Assembly: GCA_964580725.1 (NCBI GenBank)
Contig: CAZOLV010000102.1
Span: 1-17,296 of the forward strand
Direction: 5' to 3'
Source: Amarolinea sp964580725
Lineage (GTDB): Bacteria > Chloroflexota > Anaerolineae > SSC4 > Amarolineaceae
DNA: 17,296 nt
Both the position numbers and the translations under genes were made by a program. Positions 15,662-17,296 of this stretch are shown in pieces. Every line of letters starts with the position of its first letter. Position 1 is the first letter of the stretch. The notes beneath the pieces were generated by a model. That model made no database searches, was not told the origin of the DNA, and saw only the letters and a list, made by a program, of their open reading frames with translations.

Positions 15662-17203
15662 ATGCTGAACCTTGCCCACCTGCTCGAATTCAACATGGGG
15701 CGCAACGCCGACAGTCTGGCGATCATCTTCAATGACCGCAAGATGACCTACCGGGAACTGAACGGCGCGGCGACCAAATTTGCCCACGGGCTGAGTCAAC
15801 TCGGCGTCAAGCCGGGGGACAAAGTGGCCCTCATGATGCCCAACATCCCCTACTTTCCCATCGCCTATTTTGGCATTCTCAAGGCTGGCGCCACCGTGGT
15901 GCCTTTCAACGTCCTCTTCAAGGGTCGTGAAGTCGCTTACCACTTGAGGGACAGCGACGCCGTGGCCCTGGTCGGCTTCGAGATGTTTGCGCAGCCCGCG
16001 GTGGAGGGCTTTCAGGCGGTCGAGGCCTGCCAGAATCTGATCATCGCCACCGCCGATCCGATGGGAGCCTTGCCGGTGACGGGCGAAGGCATCAGGCATT
16101 TCTCGCATGTTCTGGCCGGCGGCTCGCCCACCTTCGACACGGTGCAAACGGCGCCTGGTGACACGGCGGTCATCCTGTACACTTCGGGCACCACCGGTCA
16201 GCCCAAGGGTGCTGAGTTGTCGCACGCCAACCTCTTCCTGAACGCCTGGATCAGCCAGCAGTTGTTGGGCTGGCGCAACAACGATGTCTTCCTGGCGACG
16301 CTGCCGCTGTTCCACTCGTTCGGTCAGACCGTCATCATGAACAACGCCATCATGGGCGGCGCCGCCATCACGCTGCTGCCGCGCTTCGACCCGGCCGCGG
16401 CCCTGGGCATCATGCAGCGCGACGGCGTGACCGTTTTCGCCGGCGTGCCGACGATGTATTGGGCGCTGCTTTCCTACCCGCAGGCGGGCAACTTCGATCT
16501 GGAGAAGATCAAGAGCACGTTGCGCATCGCCGTTTCGGGCGGAGCGGCCTTGCCGGTCGAGGTGTTGAAGGGGTTCGAGGAGAAATACCAGGTGCCGATT
16601 CTAGAAGGCTACGGCCTTTCGGAGACATCGCCGGTGGCCTGCTTCAACCATGCCGACCGCCCGCGCAAGGTCGGCTCGATTGGCCAACCCGTCTGGGGCA
16701 CCTGGATGCGCATCGTGGACAGCGACGACAAGCCGGTTGCGCCCGGCGCAGTGGGCGAAGTGGTCATCCGCGGTCACAACGTCATGAAGGGCTATTACAA
16801 ACGCCCCGAAGCCACCGATCAGACTATCCGCAGCGGTTGGTTCCACAGCGGCGATTTGGGTCGCATGGACGACGAGGGCTATTTCTACATCGTTGATCGC
16901 TTGAAGGAAATGATCATCCGTGGCGGCTTCAACGTCTACCCGCGCGAGATCGAGGAATATCTGCTGACGCACCCGAAGGTTTCGCTGGTCGCCGTGGTTG
17001 GCGTGCCGGACGAACGCTTGGGCGAAGAGGTGAAGGCCTACGTCGTGCTGAAGGAGGGTCAGAGCGCCACGGTGGAAGAGATCATCGCTTTTGCCAAAGA
17101 GGGTCTGGCCGACTACAAATATCCGCGGCAGATCGAGTTCCGCACCGCCTTCCCCATGACCGCTACCGGCAAGATCCTCAAGCGCGAATTGGTCACATCC
17201 TGA
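15662..17203 (+). CDS. AMP-forming acyl-CoA ligase (long-chain fatty-acid-CoA ligase type)
   Basis: Adenylate-forming enzyme of 513 residues that activates a carboxylic acid with ATP and joins it to CoA. All core motifs are present: the phosphate loop YTSGTTGQPKG (173-183), YGLSETSP (317-324), HSGDLG (395-400), the hinge DRLKEMIIRGGFNVYP, and the catalytic Lys504 in TATGKILKREL. The shape matches FadD-like long-chain ligases, but substrate chain length cannot be read from sequence. Medium-chain or aromatic acids are alternatives. The ATG at 15662 is preceded by AAAGGA with eight-base spacing; an earlier in-frame ATG at 15596 lies upstream of that site. No other beta-oxidation gene is in the window. 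Confidence 0.93.
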   Translation: MLNLAHLLEFNMGRNADSLAIIFNDRKMTYRELNGAATKFAHGLSQLGVKPGDKVALMMPNIPYFPIAYFGILKAGATVVPFNVLFKGREVAYHLRDSDAVALVGFEMFAQPAVEGFQAVEACQNLIIATADPMGALPVTGEGIRHFSHVLAGGSPTFDTVQTAPGDTAVILYTSGTTGQPKGAELSHANLFLNAWISQQLLGWRNNDVFLATLPLFHSFGQTVIMNNAIMGGAAITLLPRFDPAAALGIMQRDGVTVFAGVPTMYWALLSYPQAGNFDLEKIKSTLRIAVSGGAALPVEVLKGFEEKYQVPILEGYGLSETSPVACFNHADRPRKVGSIGQPVWGTWMRIVDSDDKPVAPGAVGEVVIRGHNVMKGYYKRPEATDQTIRSGWFHSGDLGRMDDEGYFYIVDRLKEMIIRGGFNVYPREIEEYLLTHPKVSLVAVVGVPDERLGEEVKAYVVLKEGQSATVEEIIAFAKEGLADYKYPRQIEFRTAFPMTATGKILKRELVTS

Positions 17204-17236
17204 TCCGGCGCAAGGGTCATCGTCCGCACCGCGCCC

Positions 17237-17296
17237 CGTTCGTCGTGCGCACTTCAGTGCGCCGTTCGTAGTGCGCACTTCAGTGCGCCGTTCGTA
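17237..17296. repeat. 26-bp tandem repeat with palindromic core, cut by the window end
   Basis: Two full 26-bp units (17237-17262 and 17263-17288) and the first 8 bases of a third are visible. They differ by one base (C for A at 17244). Each holds GCGCACTTCAGTGCGC, a 7-bp stem around a TC centre (17247-17262 and 17273-17288). It starts 33 bases after the ligase stop and probably extends beyond the window. It could fold as a hairpin and end ligase transcription. Confidence 0.9.

Overview
The window is a GC-rich chromosomal segment of ordinary bacterial housekeeping genes with two repeat arrays at its ends. The proteins look like those of Chloroflexota, probably an Anaerolineae- or Caldilineae-type lineage. 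That is inferred from the gene set (PIN-TRAM membrane protein followed by cysS and rlmB, Crp/Fnr regulator next to obgE), from a large secreted metalloprotease ending in a Y-L-P-L type tail, and from dense palindromic intergenic repeats. There is no 16S gene or other firm taxonomic marker.

Layout. Positions 1-357 hold an array of six near-perfect 33-bp palindromes separated by GGTTTTCC units; it ends 21 bases before the dnaK start (379-2277, +). A strong hairpin separates dnaK from the convergent minus-strand block. That block, read in transcription order, is: PIN-TRAM protein (9118-8075), cysS (8005-6539), rlmB (6531-5773), a PEBP-family protein (5776-5318), an orphan CoxM-like FAD-binding subunit (5289-4462), a small cysteine-rich protein (4458-4219) and a membrane sensor histidine kinase (4147-2336). 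Most neighbours are a few bases apart or overlap, so much of the block may be one operon. A two-part tetranucleotide microsatellite (8021-8080) sits between the PIN-TRAM gene and cysS.

A 303-base divergent region (9119-9421) with two inverted repeats and a good promoter leads to nadD (9422-10033, +). The 3' end of nadD overlaps that of a secreted FTP/M36-like zinc metalloprotease (12519-10009, -). Then come obgE (12724-13992, +) and a Crp/Fnr-family regulator (14048-14782, +), probably co-transcribed, followed by a convergent ndk (15357-14899, -). Back-to-back promoters serve ndk and an AMP-forming acyl-CoA ligase (15662-17203, +), whose long leader holds palindromes and a short tandem repeat. 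The window ends inside a 26-bp tandem repeat array (17237-17296).

Together the genes cover protein folding (DnaK), translation (CysS, RlmB, ObgE), cofactor and nucleotide supply (NadD, Ndk), fatty acid activation, sensing (histidine kinase, Crp/Fnr) and extracellular proteolysis. I found no convincing new defence or mobile system. The features most worth a second look are the palindrome array in front of dnaK, the small cysteine-rich gene, the microsatellite leader of cysS, the altered C-terminal motif of NadD and the protease tail. No tRNA, rRNA, transposase or CRISPR array was recognised.
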